Translations under genes and position numbers: made by a program | In this document: positions 9,522 through 19,097 of the stretch, in pieces | How the letters are laid out: each line of letters starts with the position of its first letter | How positions within the stretch are numbered: the stretch's first letter is position 1 | Notes under the pieces: generated by a model | Seen by the model: the letters and a program-made list of their open reading frames with translations, nothing else | Told to the model about the DNA's origin: nothing | Databases searched by the model: none | Source: Fidelibacterota bacterium | Lineage (GTDB): Bacteria > Fidelibacterota > UBA2242 > JAFGTP01 | Assembly (NCBI GenBank): GCA_016934035.1 | Contig: JAFGTP010000031.1 | Span: forward strand, 96,655 to 160,654 | Direction: 5' to 3' | Length of the DNA: 64,000 nt

Positions 9522-10610
9522 CTATTTGTAAATTTGAAAATCAAAATCGACTCCGATTTTGAACCCCAGGAGCGAAGCATCGCCGCTGACAGTGCCGAAA
9601 TTCAGTTCCAGGAATGGTATGCCCGGAAAGCCTTTATAACTGAAATTCTGGAGATAGCAGCCCAATAAAAATTGGGTCGCTTCTTTTGTCATTGAGCCTT
9701 TTCCTGTTTTTTCAAAACCGATGTAGGGCATGATGGAATGTTCTTCGAGCACGGCAGCATAATCCCATACATTGTCATAACTTACTTTCAGGCTGAGCAA
9801 TGACGGCGGTTCGAAATCGCCTCCCCATTTGGATTTACTTTCACCTCGTTTACTGAGGATCGTTTCCAAATGCCAGTCGGACCATGTGAAATTTCCGGCA
9901 AAATTAAATCCTGCTCCGGGTTCCACTTTATAGTTATTACTATAATCGTCTTCATATTTTTCATTGGTGTAAAATGAAATAACGGTTTTGCCAAAGAAAC
10001 GAAAATCGCCCTTTTTGTAATCCATGCCGGCCGCCAACCGGAATTCATCCGAAGGATTGAAATCGTTGATGCCCTTGATCGGGTCATAAGCCCCTTTGAA
10101 AAAGTAGATGGCGCCCAATGCCAGAGAAAGGTTGCTGCTCATCTCCATACCGTAGGATATTCCGGAGTGAAAGCCAAACCCTGAGCCTGCATAAACAAGG
10201 GAGGAGTTGATATAGGGCAGACGACCGGCTGATACAGAGGTAAATTCCTTACTGCTCAGGTCTTTGGTTCCCATGGGCAGACGAATTCCTCCGATAATTG
10301 TATAGTTTTCCATCAGGTAACTGCCGCCGATTTCCAGATCGCTGAATCCATAAAGCCCATTTCCATCATAAGACTGATATCCCTGATTGAGTTTTGCTGC
10401 AATTTTTAAATACCGACTGGTTTGTACCCGGGCAGTGATTGGAAAGGAGAGTGCAGTATAGGATACTGCGTCACCGATTTTAGGTGAAATTCTACAGTAT
10501 TGCAGATTTACACCGGCTCTTTCATGGGTTTTTTCCAACAGTGTACCGGCAAAGATATTTCCTGATAAGATCATTATCAGGATAATTTTTCTGATTGGAT
10601 TTGATTTCAT
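9522..10610 (-). CDS. Predicted outer-membrane beta-barrel protein
   Basis: Signal peptide, alternating hydrophobic/aromatic strands throughout, C-terminal LGFKIGVDFDFQIYK. Confidence 0.55.
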   Translation of the reverse strand: MKSNPIRKIILIMILSGNIFAGTLLEKTHERAGVNLQYCRISPKIGDAVSYTALSFPITARVQTSRYLKIAAKLNQGYQSYDGNGLYGFSDLEIGGSYLMENYTIIGGIRLPMGTKDLSSKEFTSVSAGRLPYINSSLVYAGSGFGFHSGISYGMEMSSNLSLALGAIYFFKGAYDPIKGINDFNPSDEFRLAAGMDYKKGDFRFFGKTVISFYTNEKYEDDYSNNYKVEPGAGFNFAGNFTWSDWHLETILSKRGESKSKWGGDFEPPSLLSLKVSYDNVWDYAAVLEEHSIMPYIGFEKTGKGSMTKEATQFLLGCYLQNFSYKGFPGIPFLELNFGTVSGDASLLGFKIGVDFDFQIYK

Positions 10611-10741
10611 TAGGACTCCTTATTGATAAACAATTCTCTTTTTAAAGTTAGTTTACTTGATGTTTCGTAATCCTTTCAAATTATGGATTGGCATCCTCTT
10701 TTTCAACTGTTTTGAAGAATTTTTAGCAACTGTAAAAAATG

Positions 10742-10770
10742 AAAAAGGCGGCTATGATAGGCCGCCTTTT
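10742..10770 (-). terminator. Rho-independent terminator after ftcD
   Basis: AAAAAGGCGGC-tatgatag-GCCGCCTTTT, immediately downstream of the minus-strand gene ending at 10789. Confidence 0.8.
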
Positions 10771-10788
10771 GGGAATCGAATTAATAGG

Positions 10789-12495
10789 TTATAGGAGTTT
10801 GCTCATCACTGACGCCTCAATTTCGCCAGCCTGAGTGATGGCCTGATGGTAGATGGCATCGGCTTCGGAGTTAATTTTTTGTTTAAAGGTTTCGTCAGCG
10901 ATACCGCCCAGGTTGATTTTGACATTCATGTAGGCGCCTTTGACAGCGGCCAATCCTGTGAGGGCCGATACTCCGGCGTCGGAGAGTGCATTTTTGAGGC
11001 CTTTTTCTGCCACGATCCGGGCGCATTCAATGGCTTCATAGGAGAGTTTCATTGTTTCAAGGGGTACCAGTGTTGCTGTTTTGGAGGCATTTTCAATGGC
11101 ATCTGCTCTCAGTTTTTTTTCATCTTTGGTCCCTTGGGGCAATTGCAGGGCTGCCATAAAATTGTCGAAAGCCTCGGTGTCAGTATCAATCAGTTCCAGC
11201 AGTTTATCCTTGATTTCCTGGGCTTTAACAGCCAGGGTCAGCATGGTTTCCCGTTTTTCTTTTTTCTTGTCAGATAATTTGGTGAAAGTCAATTTTTTTG
11301 TGGTCAGGTTTGCCACCATCGATGCCAGTCCGGCTGATAGGGCGCCGGAAAGGGCTGCGATGCTTCCGCCCCCGGGAGCTGCGGAATCGGAAGCCAGTTC
11401 ATCGACAAAATCGGTGACAGTCATTTTTCGAAGCAGTCTCTCTTTCTCAAGTTTGTATTCGATAACCTTTTCATTGATGTTGAATTCCCCCAGTTCGGAC
11501 AGACCTAAGGTATCCACGGCTACGGCAATCAGGCCACGTTCACCAACACCGGCAGAGAGATACTGGTCGTCGTCCAGGTGTTGTTTTGCCAGAAAATACT
11601 TACCGGCTGCGATCAGAGGCTCCCTGGGAATCAGACCCACCACTTCGCTGCCGGTTACCCGAACCCCATGCCTGATGGCATCCTGCTCCGCAAATTCGAA
11701 AATTTTATGAAGAGGCCCTTTTTGGTAATTGGTGATATTCATGGATATTTGCGCTTTGCCATATTCGTCGATATACCAGCCGACTGCTTTGACGCCGGGA
11801 AAGCCTTTTTCGCCACGCAGAAATTCGCCGGCTTCATTTTTTACCGGATTGCCGGCATTATCCCGGATAATACGGCCTTCTTCACGAATATTCAGTGCAA
11901 TGTCATGGGCAATTTTTTTATTCTTTGTGTTGAGATTGATATTGTAAGCGATGAGAAAATCCCGGCAACCAATGGCCGTGACACCGGATTTGACATTAAA
12001 ATCTTTTCCAAAATCAGGCTTCCAGTTAGTATCTTTTAATTTTTCGGCCATGCCTTCATATTCACCTTTGCGAATATTGGCCAGGTTTTTCCGTTCCGGT
12101 TTTGTCGCGGAATGCTCATAAAGAAAAACCGGAATATTCAGTTCTTCTCCAACTCGCCTGCCCACTTTTTTGGAAATTTCAACACAGTCCTCAATTGTAA
12201 TTCCGGAAACCGGAATAAAGGGGCAAACATCACAGGCGCCCATGCGGGCATGTTCACCGGAATGTTCCCGCATATCGATCAATTCGCTGCCAGCCTTGAT
12301 CGCCTGAAAGGCTGCTTCGGTGATGGCTTTCGGACTTCCCACAAAGGTAAAAACGGTTCGATTGGTCGCAAAGCCGGGGTCGACATCCAGTAACATGGCG
12401 CCATCAACGGCTTTGACGGCGTTGGCAATGGCATCCAGGACCTCTTTATTGCGGCCTTCACTAAAATTGGGTACGCATTCTACAATCTGGTTCAT
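10789..12495 (-). CDS. ftcD: Bifunctional glutamate formimidoyltransferase / formimidoyltetrahydrofolate cyclodeaminase
   Basis: N-terminal VECVPNFSEGRN...DVDPGFATNRTVFTFVG; C-terminal FVDELASDSAAPGGGSIAALSGALSAGLASMVANLT. Confidence 0.93.
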   Translation of the reverse strand: MNQIVECVPNFSEGRNKEVLDAIANAVKAVDGAMLLDVDPGFATNRTVFTFVGSPKAITEAAFQAIKAGSELIDMREHSGEHARMGACDVCPFIPVSGITIEDCVEISKKVGRRVGEELNIPVFLYEHSATKPERKNLANIRKGEYEGMAEKLKDTNWKPDFGKDFNVKSGVTAIGCRDFLIAYNINLNTKNKKIAHDIALNIREEGRIIRDNAGNPVKNEAGEFLRGEKGFPGVKAVGWYIDEYGKAQISMNITNYQKGPLHKIFEFAEQDAIRHGVRVTGSEVVGLIPREPLIAAGKYFLAKQHLDDDQYLSAGVGERGLIAVAVDTLGLSELGEFNINEKVIEYKLEKERLLRKMTVTDFVDELASDSAAPGGGSIAALSGALSAGLASMVANLTTKKLTFTKLSDKKKEKRETMLTLAVKAQEIKDKLLELIDTDTEAFDNFMAALQLPQGTKDEKKLRADAIENASKTATLVPLETMKLSYEAIECARIVAEKGLKNALSDAGVSALTGLAAVKGAYMNVKINLGGIADETFKQKINSEADAIYHQAITQAGEIEASVMSKLL

Positions 12496-12511
12496 CTCAT
12501 TCTCCCTTTTA

Positions 12512-12531
12512 TTTTAACTTTATAGTTAAAA
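12512..12531. promoter_or_regulatory. Perfect inverted repeat in ftcD/hutI intergenic region
   Basis: TTTTAACT-TTAT-AGTTAAAA, 8-bp perfect arms, 17 bp upstream of the ftcD start codon. Confidence 0.4.
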
Positions 12532-12752
12532 ATGTTAAATATTCTGCATTTAAAAATTAATAGATTTTAGGTCGTGATAACAAGAAAGATTTCTGATTTT
12601 TGCCGATAACCGGAACTCTGTCTAAAATAAGAGAATGATACTTCTGATTGGCAGCAAAAAAGGAGAAAATTAAAATTGTTCTAAAAAAGTATGTTTGGAA
12701 TATCGGCCCCAAATAATTACTTTTTTAATATGATTACAGAGGGAGAAACTGG

Positions 12753-13967
12753 ATGAAAACAATTATTAAAAATATTGGGCAGCTGGTGACTTATAATTCG
12801 GAAATGCAGGGAATGAAAGTCTTTCAGAATGTGGAAATGATCATGGAAGATGGAAAGATTATTGAAACAGGAACTGATTTGTACTCATCTGAAATGGAAG
12901 TTATTGATGCCAAAGGCAAACTGGTGACACCGGGTTTTATTGATGCCCATACCCATCCGGTTTTTTATAAAACCCGGGAAAAGGAATTTGAAATGCGGAT
13001 AATGGGGAAGACCTACCATGAAATTGCAGCTGCCGGTGGCGGGATCAGAGCCAGTGCCCGTCGATTGCGTGAAGGGGACCCTAAAATTCTGAAACAGCAA
13101 ACCCTTCAGAACATCAAACGATTTTTCTGTTTTGGGACAACCACGATTGAAGCCAAAAGCGGATATGGATTATCGACGGCAAGCGAACTTACTTCTTTGC
13201 GCATACTCAAAGAGATCAATGAAACCTGTGATTTGGATATATTGGCTACTTTTCTGGGGGCTCATGAATTTCCGGAAAGTTATCAAAATGATCATGAAGG
13301 CTATATTGATAAGATTGTCGGTGAAATGTTGCCGGTCATCGTGAGAGAAAACCTGGCACAATTCTGTGATGCCTTTTGTGAAGAGGGTGTGTTTTCTGTT
13401 GAAGAAACCCGTCGTGTTTTGGAACCGGCAAAAAGTCTGGGTCTGGGTATTCGCATTCATGCCGATGAATTCAAGCCTATCGGAGGAGTGGAACTGGCAG
13501 CGAAACTCGGGGCCTGCTCGGCAGACCACCTGATTGCCATTACAGACGAAGGGATTGAGGCCTTAAAAGAAAACAATGTCGTTCCGGTTGTTCTTCCTGC
13601 TACCATGTTTTTTCTGGGTTCAGAAAAATATGCACCGGCTCGGAAAATGTGGGACCAAGGACTGCCCGTAGCCATTGCGACAGACTTTAATCCCGGCAGT
13701 TCCCATACACAGTCAATGCCTTTTGTGATTACCACAGCCTGTTTAAAAATGAGGTTGACACCTCTGGAAGCTCTGCAGGCAGCAACTTTTCATGCAGCAA
13801 AGTCTTTGAAAATTGAAAATAAAGTGGGAAGTTTGGAAATTGGCAAACAGGCTGATTTTTGCATTTGGGAGTTTGATAATTATCAGGGAATCCCCTACTA
13901 CCTGGCCTCGACACCGGTTTACCAGGTATACAAAAAAGGAAAAAAAGTCTGGGAATTTGAAATTTAA
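12753..13967 (+). CDS. hutI: Imidazolonepropionase
   Basis: GKLVTPGFIDAHTHPVF, AAGGGIRASARRLREG, TTTIEAKSGYGLS, FLGAHEFP, IRIHADEF, ATDFNPGSS. Confidence 0.95.
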   Translation: MKTIIKNIGQLVTYNSEMQGMKVFQNVEMIMEDGKIIETGTDLYSSEMEVIDAKGKLVTPGFIDAHTHPVFYKTREKEFEMRIMGKTYHEIAAAGGGIRASARRLREGDPKILKQQTLQNIKRFFCFGTTTIEAKSGYGLSTASELTSLRILKEINETCDLDILATFLGAHEFPESYQNDHEGYIDKIVGEMLPVIVRENLAQFCDAFCEEGVFSVEETRRVLEPAKSLGLGIRIHADEFKPIGGVELAAKLGACSADHLIAITDEGIEALKENNVVPVVLPATMFFLGSEKYAPARKMWDQGLPVAIATDFNPGSSHTQSMPFVITTACLKMRLTPLEALQAATFHAAKSLKIENKVGSLEIGKQADFCIWEFDNYQGIPYYLASTPVYQVYKKGKKVWEFEI

Positions 13968-13988
13968 AAAGGATTAAAAATTATAAAT

Positions 13989-14228
13989 TTGGAGGAAAAG
14001 ATGGAATCCTGGAGTTATATATTTATTATGTATTTACGCACGCTGGGGTGGGCCATCGTGGCTGCTATCAGTTTTGCTATCGGAGTCGGATTGGCTATTA
14101 AAGTCTTTGACTGGATGTCCTTTTCAATTGATGAGTGGGAAGAGATCAAAAAAGGCAATATTGGGGTCGCCTTGATCATGGTATCACTGATTGTCATGAT
14201 GGGATTGATCATCTATAAGGTGATTTAA
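13989..14228 (+). CDS. Small two-TM membrane protein, DUF350-like
   Basis: 79 aa, two hydrophobic helices, GNIGVALIMVSLIVMMGLII pattern; start preceded by GGAGG. Confidence 0.55.
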   Translation: MEEKMESWSYIFIMYLRTLGWAIVAAISFAIGVGLAIKVFDWMSFSIDEWEEIKKGNIGVALIMVSLIVMMGLIIYKVI

Positions 14229-14235
14229 ATTTAGT

Positions 14236-14865
14236 TTATAAATCATTTCTGAAGAGATTCATTTTTTTCGGTACGATTGTTCCTGCGGAGATCAACGTCT
14301 GCAATCCTTCTTCGACGGATAAATTGGAGGCGACCACATCGGTCTGGGGAAGAAAGATCATCCAGCCGGAAGTCGGATTGGGAGTAGTGGGAAGAAAAAC
14401 GGAATAAAACCGAGTCCCATCCTTCCCTTCGGTCTCACCAGTGACAAATCCCATGGACCAGATACCTTTACGGGGAAACTCAAAGAAAACTACTTTTTCA
14501 AAGCCCTGCTGGTTCAACTGAAAGGCCGTCAGGATTTTTTTGCTGGTGGAATATACAGTTTTGATCAGGGGTATCTGGTTGACCCATTTTTCAAACTGAT
14601 GAAAGATAGATTTTCCGACAATATTGGATGTCAGAAGTCCCAGTAAAAAAATCAGGAATAATCCTGAAACGAGACCCAGTCCGGGTATTTTGAAACCCAG
14701 ATATTTAATGGCGATGGGATCGACCACCGGGCCCACAATACTGTCAAAAAATGCCAGGAATAATTTAAAAACATAGATTGTCAGGACGATGGGAATCAGA
14801 GCAAAAATGCCGGCCAGGAATTTTGTTCTCAGCGATTTTTTAAGTTTTTTCCAAAAATTTTTCAT
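14236..14865 (-). CDS. DUF502-family membrane protein
   Basis: LRTKFLAGIFALIPIVLTIYVFKL, IPLIKTVYSTSKKILTAF, TTPNPTSGWMIFLPQTDVV. Confidence 0.8.
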   Translation of the reverse strand: MKNFWKKLKKSLRTKFLAGIFALIPIVLTIYVFKLFLAFFDSIVGPVVDPIAIKYLGFKIPGLGLVSGLFLIFLLGLLTSNIVGKSIFHQFEKWVNQIPLIKTVYSTSKKILTAFQLNQQGFEKVVFFEFPRKGIWSMGFVTGETEGKDGTRFYSVFLPTTPNPTSGWMIFLPQTDVVASNLSVEEGLQTLISAGTIVPKKMNLFRNDL

Positions 14866-14979
14866 ATTTATTTTCTTTTTCTGAGTTGTAAAAAAATTGG
14901 AATAATTTTAACTTTCTTTTTTATGTGTTTTATCTGAATAAGCTAAATTAAATTTCATGCATAAAGTTAATATAAAAAA

Positions 14980-17115
14980 ATGAATAAAAATCCAATAAAA
15001 ATTTTTCTGTTGCTGATTCTCCTTTTGCCCTTATTGCTTCGGGCAGATTATCAGAAACAGGCCCTGGTGCTGAGCGGAGGCGGGGCCCGGGCCTTTGCCC
15101 ATATCGGCGTTTTAAAAGCTCTGGAGGAAGCCGGCTGGTATCCGGACCTGATTGTGGGCACAAGTATGGGCGCCATCATTGGTGCCATGTATGCCTGCGG
15201 CCGTACCCCGGAACAAATCCATCATTTTCTTAAAAATACATCCTGGGATGAGTTGCTGACTAAAAAACGGTACCGTGATATCGAACCCATCACCAAAAAA
15301 AGAATTGATGTTCCTTCTGTATTTACTCTCCGCATCGATGAAAATTTTAATATACTATATCCGAAGTATATACTCTCAACTCAGGGAATATCAGAAAGAC
15401 TGACGCCGGTTACTATCGGGCCTGAATTTGTTTCCGGTGGTAATTTTGACAGCCTGGCAATTCCTCTGAGGATTGTGGCGACAAATATCAAAACCGGCAG
15501 GACAGTGGTCTTTGACCGGGGTAATCTCCCTGTAATTCTGGCCGGCAGCTCCGCCTACCCGATCCTTTTGTCGCCAGTGGAACTGGATTCCATGCTCCTG
15601 GTAGATGGGGGAATAACCAACAATGTGCCTTGTGATGTTGCTCAGACAGAAGGTGCTGATTTTATACTTGCCGTTAATATGTCAAGCCGCATTTCAAACC
15701 AGCAGGACCTGACCGCTTCAGAATATATGGACCAGACCATCAATGCCCTGGCCTTTTATGCTGATACTCGAAATTTACATCTGGCAGATGTTTTGATATC
15801 GCTGGACCCGGAAAATATCTATTCCTCAGATTTTGATTCAATTGACGTGCTGGTGGAACTGGGCTACCGGGAGGCAAAAAAAATAATCGGCCAACTAGGT
15901 ATAAAGGAGAACCAACCCGATTCGACATTTTTTGTTGGCTCCTATTCAGAACTGAAGAATAAAATTGTCCGCAATATCAATTTCATCAGTGAAGGTTCGA
16001 CAAAAAAACATGTCCTGAAACGGGAATTGGAAATTAAAGAAAATCAGCCGTTAAAACTGAAAAAAGTGAATCAAAGTATTGCCAATCTATACAGTACCGG
16101 AATCTTTAATAATGTTAACATGACTCTGAATAAATATAATGAAGACAGTCTTGATATTTTTATCAATCTGACGGAGAAAGAGGGCGGGGACTTAAAATTT
16201 TCTGCAAATTATGACAATGAAATGAATGCCTCTGCCCTGTTGTCCTTTCGTGTGCTGAATTTATTCGGATTAGGGATTATCAACAATCTGGCTCTGCGGT
16301 TCAATGAATTTGAACGGAAAATTAATTTTGATATTATTTCACCACGAATTTTTGAAACCGTGTTATCCAACAGTTTACATTTACACCTGCAAAAAAGCCT
16401 TTATCCCATTTATTTTGAAGAAAAGAAAATTACAGAAAACCTGGTAAAAAGTATTGGACTCTCTGCCAACATTGGCGTGCAAATCAGACGCATTGGACTG
16501 ACTTCATTCGGAGTCAACCAATTGTACTTTGATGTTGCGGAAAATGATGAAGCTGTACCCAAAATAAAGTCCTTCCGCTCTCAGGTCACCAGACTGGTCG
16601 GTAAAATTGATATTGACAATACCAATGATTTTGACCTGCCCACCACCGGCAACCGCAATACGATTATTTATGAGCATTCTCTGAGAAATGAAAACCTGGA
16701 GCCCTATTTTAAATTCTCGGTAATGACAAGAAATTTTGAAACCTATGATGATATTACTTTTTCAACCCTCTTGCAGTTTGGTTATCTCAGTTCCACGACT
16801 TATTATTTTGAAAAATTCCATCTGGGCGGCCAGGATTCCTTTCCAGGTATGAATATTTACCAGAAATGGGGGAATATGATCTTTATTTCTGGCATGGAAC
16901 TGAGATTTCCAATAACCAGGGGATTTTATACAAACCTGCAAATGAAAGTCGGCAATGTCTGGGATGATCTGGAACAGTTCAATCTGACAGATTTTAATTG
17001 GGGGGTTCAGGCAGGTATCATTATACCGACGCCCATCGGTCCCATTCGGGCGGATTATGGCGCCGATATTGAAAGCCACCACAGTGTTTATTTTTCCATC
17101 GGCCATGATTTTTAA
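14980..17115 (+). CDS. Patatin-like phospholipase fused to POTRA/Omp85-like barrel (PlpD/FplA architecture)
   Basis: LVLSGGGARAFAHIGVLKALEE, GTSMGAIIGAMYA (GxSxG), LVDGGITNNVP (DGG); long C-terminal barrel ending GPIRADYGADIESHHSVYFSIGHDF. Confidence 0.88.
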   Translation: MNKNPIKIFLLLILLLPLLLRADYQKQALVLSGGGARAFAHIGVLKALEEAGWYPDLIVGTSMGAIIGAMYACGRTPEQIHHFLKNTSWDELLTKKRYRDIEPITKKRIDVPSVFTLRIDENFNILYPKYILSTQGISERLTPVTIGPEFVSGGNFDSLAIPLRIVATNIKTGRTVVFDRGNLPVILAGSSAYPILLSPVELDSMLLVDGGITNNVPCDVAQTEGADFILAVNMSSRISNQQDLTASEYMDQTINALAFYADTRNLHLADVLISLDPENIYSSDFDSIDVLVELGYREAKKIIGQLGIKENQPDSTFFVGSYSELKNKIVRNINFISEGSTKKHVLKRELEIKENQPLKLKKVNQSIANLYSTGIFNNVNMTLNKYNEDSLDIFINLTEKEGGDLKFSANYDNEMNASALLSFRVLNLFGLGIINNLALRFNEFERKINFDIISPRIFETVLSNSLHLHLQKSLYPIYFEEKKITENLVKSIGLSANIGVQIRRIGLTSFGVNQLYFDVAENDEAVPKIKSFRSQVTRLVGKIDIDNTNDFDLPTTGNRNTIIYEHSLRNENLEPYFKFSVMTRNFETYDDITFSTLLQFGYLSSTTYYFEKFHLGGQDSFPGMNIYQKWGNMIFISGMELRFPITRGFYTNLQMKVGNVWDDLEQFNLTDFNWGVQAGIIIPTPIGPIRADYGADIESHHSVYFSIGHDF

Positions 17116-17161
17116 TTGATTTCTCCATCCTAACCGGATATTTATTCAGAGTTTGGTTTAA

Positions 17162-17193
17162 ATATACAAATTTTTTATAAAAATTTTGTATAT
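17162..17193. promoter_or_regulatory. Near-perfect 32-bp palindrome upstream of argR; putative ArgR operator
   Basis: ATATACAAATTTTTTATAAAAATTTTGTATAT, ~55 bp upstream of the argR start. Confidence 0.5.
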
Positions 17194-17248
17194 CAGCAAA
17201 ATTTATGTATATTTATGCGCATTAGTTGAATAATTATACGGGGTGTTG

Positions 17249-17719
17249 ATGAATAAGAAAAACAGACTTGAATTAATCAAAGAAATCATTCGAAACAACA
17301 AAATTGCCAGCCAGCATGAGTTGCAAAGTCAGCTGGAAAAAGAAAATGTGGAAGTGACCCAGGCCACTCTTTCACGCGACCTGAATACACTGAAAGTTGT
17401 AAAAATTGTCGATGAAGAGGCCGGCCACATTTATGCATTGCCCGGAGTGATTGAAACCGAGGATGATCCCAAAGTAGATTATTTTCCAATAGAAAATTTC
17501 AAGTACATCAAGTTTTCTCAAAATCTAGCTGTTATTAAGAGCACACCCTCTTTTGCTTCCAGTATGGCTCTTATCATTGATCAATTGGAATTGGACGAAA
17601 TGATCGGTTCCATTGCAGGAGATGATACCGTGATGATCATCATGAGCGAGGGAACAACGCCTGATGATCTCACCAAAGCATTGAGGCGCAGAATTCCTGC
17701 CTTGAGTGAAAAACTCTAA
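17249..17719 (+). CDS. argR: Arginine repressor ArgR
   Basis: NRLELIKEIIRNNKIASQHELQSQLEKENVEVTQATLSRDLNTLKVVKI winged helix; C-terminal IAGDDTVMIIM hexamerisation domain. Track ORF begins at a GTG at 17243; the ATG at 17249 is equally plausible. Confidence 0.92.
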   Translation: MNKKNRLELIKEIIRNNKIASQHELQSQLEKENVEVTQATLSRDLNTLKVVKIVDEEAGHIYALPGVIETEDDPKVDYFPIENFKYIKFSQNLAVIKSTPSFASSMALIIDQLELDEMIGSIAGDDTVMIIMSEGTTPDDLTKALRRRIPALSEKL

Positions 17720-17813
17720 TATTTCAGCATAAAAGTGAATATTCCTTCTGCGAAGTATTCTTCGCAAGGCGGATTGAAATTGTAAAAAAAAAATTAAATA
17801 CAGGTGAATTAAG

Positions 17814-19079
17814 ATGAATCAAGAAAAAGTTGTTTTGGCCTACAGTGGCGGTTTAGATACTTCGGTTATTTTGAAATGGTTGCAGGAAAAAGGTTATGAT
17901 GTTATTTGTTACGTAGCCGATGTGGGTCAGAAAGAGGATTTTGAAGCGGTCCGGGAAAAAGCCATGGCTACCGGCGCTTCCAAAGTATATATTGAAGACC
18001 TGAAAAAAGAATTTGTCACGGAATATATTTTTGCTGCCCTGAAGGGGAACGCCATTTATGAAGGTCGGTATCTGTTGGGTACTGCTCTGGCCCGGCCCCT
18101 CATTGCGAAAAGACACATTGAAATCGCCCATGAGGAAGGGGCTGGCTATGTGGCCCATGGCGCTACGGGAAAAGGGAATGATCAGGTGCGGTTTGAGTTT
18201 GGCTTTTATGCCCTTGATCCTTCGATAAAAGTCATTGCACCCTGGAAAAATCCGGAGTTTCTGGCCGAATTCAAAGGACGTACGGACTTGCTGAATTATG
18301 CCGAAAAACATGGTATTCCCTGCAAAGTCACCAAAGCAAAATCCTATTCGGAAGATGAAAACCTGATGCATATCAGCCATGAGGCCGGCATATTGGAAGA
18401 CCCGGCACAGCGATGCACTGAAGATATCTACTCCATGACCACATCGCCCAAAGAAGCCCCGGATATTGAAGATTGTATCGATATTGAATTCAAAGATGGG
18501 CTTCCGGTCCGTGTAAAAAATTTATATGACGGAACAGAATTCACAGACCCTCTGGAATTGTTTGTATATCTGAATGAAATCGGGAAAAAACATGGTGTAG
18601 GCAGAATTGATATTGTGGAAAACCGTTATGTTGGCATCAAATCCAGGGGGGTTTATGAGACCCCCGGCGGTAAAATACTTTGGGACGCACATCGGGACCT
18701 GGAAGGTATTGCCATGGACAAAGAGGTCATGCATTTGAGGGATACGCTGATTCCGACTTTTTCCAAACTCATCTATAACGGGTATTGGTTTTCTCCGGAG
18801 ATGGATTTTTTGATGGCTGCCTTCGAGCAAAGTCAGTTGAAGATTGATGGTACAGTCAGTTTGGCAATCTACAAAGGAAATGTGACAATTATCGGACGGA
18901 CTTCCCCGGTTTCACTATACAACAGCGATCTGGCCAGCATGGACATGGAAGGCGGTTACAAACAGGAAGAAGCAGCCGGTTTCATCAATATCAATGCGAT
19001 TCGTCTGAAAGCCCACAATATTCTGATGAAACAAAAAAATCCCTATGACTGGCGTGACAGACTGGTTAGAAAAAAATAA
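17814..19079 (+). CDS. argG: Argininosuccinate synthase
   Basis: [52 protein letters not shown]. Confidence 0.97.
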   Translation: MNQEKVVLAYSGGLDTSVILKWLQEKGYDVICYVADVGQKEDFEAVREKAMATGASKVYIEDLKKEFVTEYIFAALKGNAIYEGRYLLGTALARPLIAKRHIEIAHEEGAGYVAHGATGKGNDQVRFEFGFYALDPSIKVIAPWKNPEFLAEFKGRTDLLNYAEKHGIPCKVTKAKSYSEDENLMHISHEAGILEDPAQRCTEDIYSMTTSPKEAPDIEDCIDIEFKDGLPVRVKNLYDGTEFTDPLELFVYLNEIGKKHGVGRIDIVENRYVGIKSRGVYETPGGKILWDAHRDLEGIAMDKEVMHLRDTLIPTFSKLIYNGYWFSPEMDFLMAAFEQSQLKIDGTVSLAIYKGNVTIIGRTSPVSLYNSDLASMDMEGGYKQEEAAGFININAIRLKAHNILMKQKNPYDWRDRLVRKK

Positions 19080-19097
19080 ATTCATGGAAAACTCTGA

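Noticed and set aside
10846-11710. Long + strand ORFs antisense to ftcD (10846..11277, 11081..11710, 11578..12039)
   Set aside because: Compositionally skewed shadows (Ser/Arg- or Phe/Cys-rich) of a strongly conserved gene.
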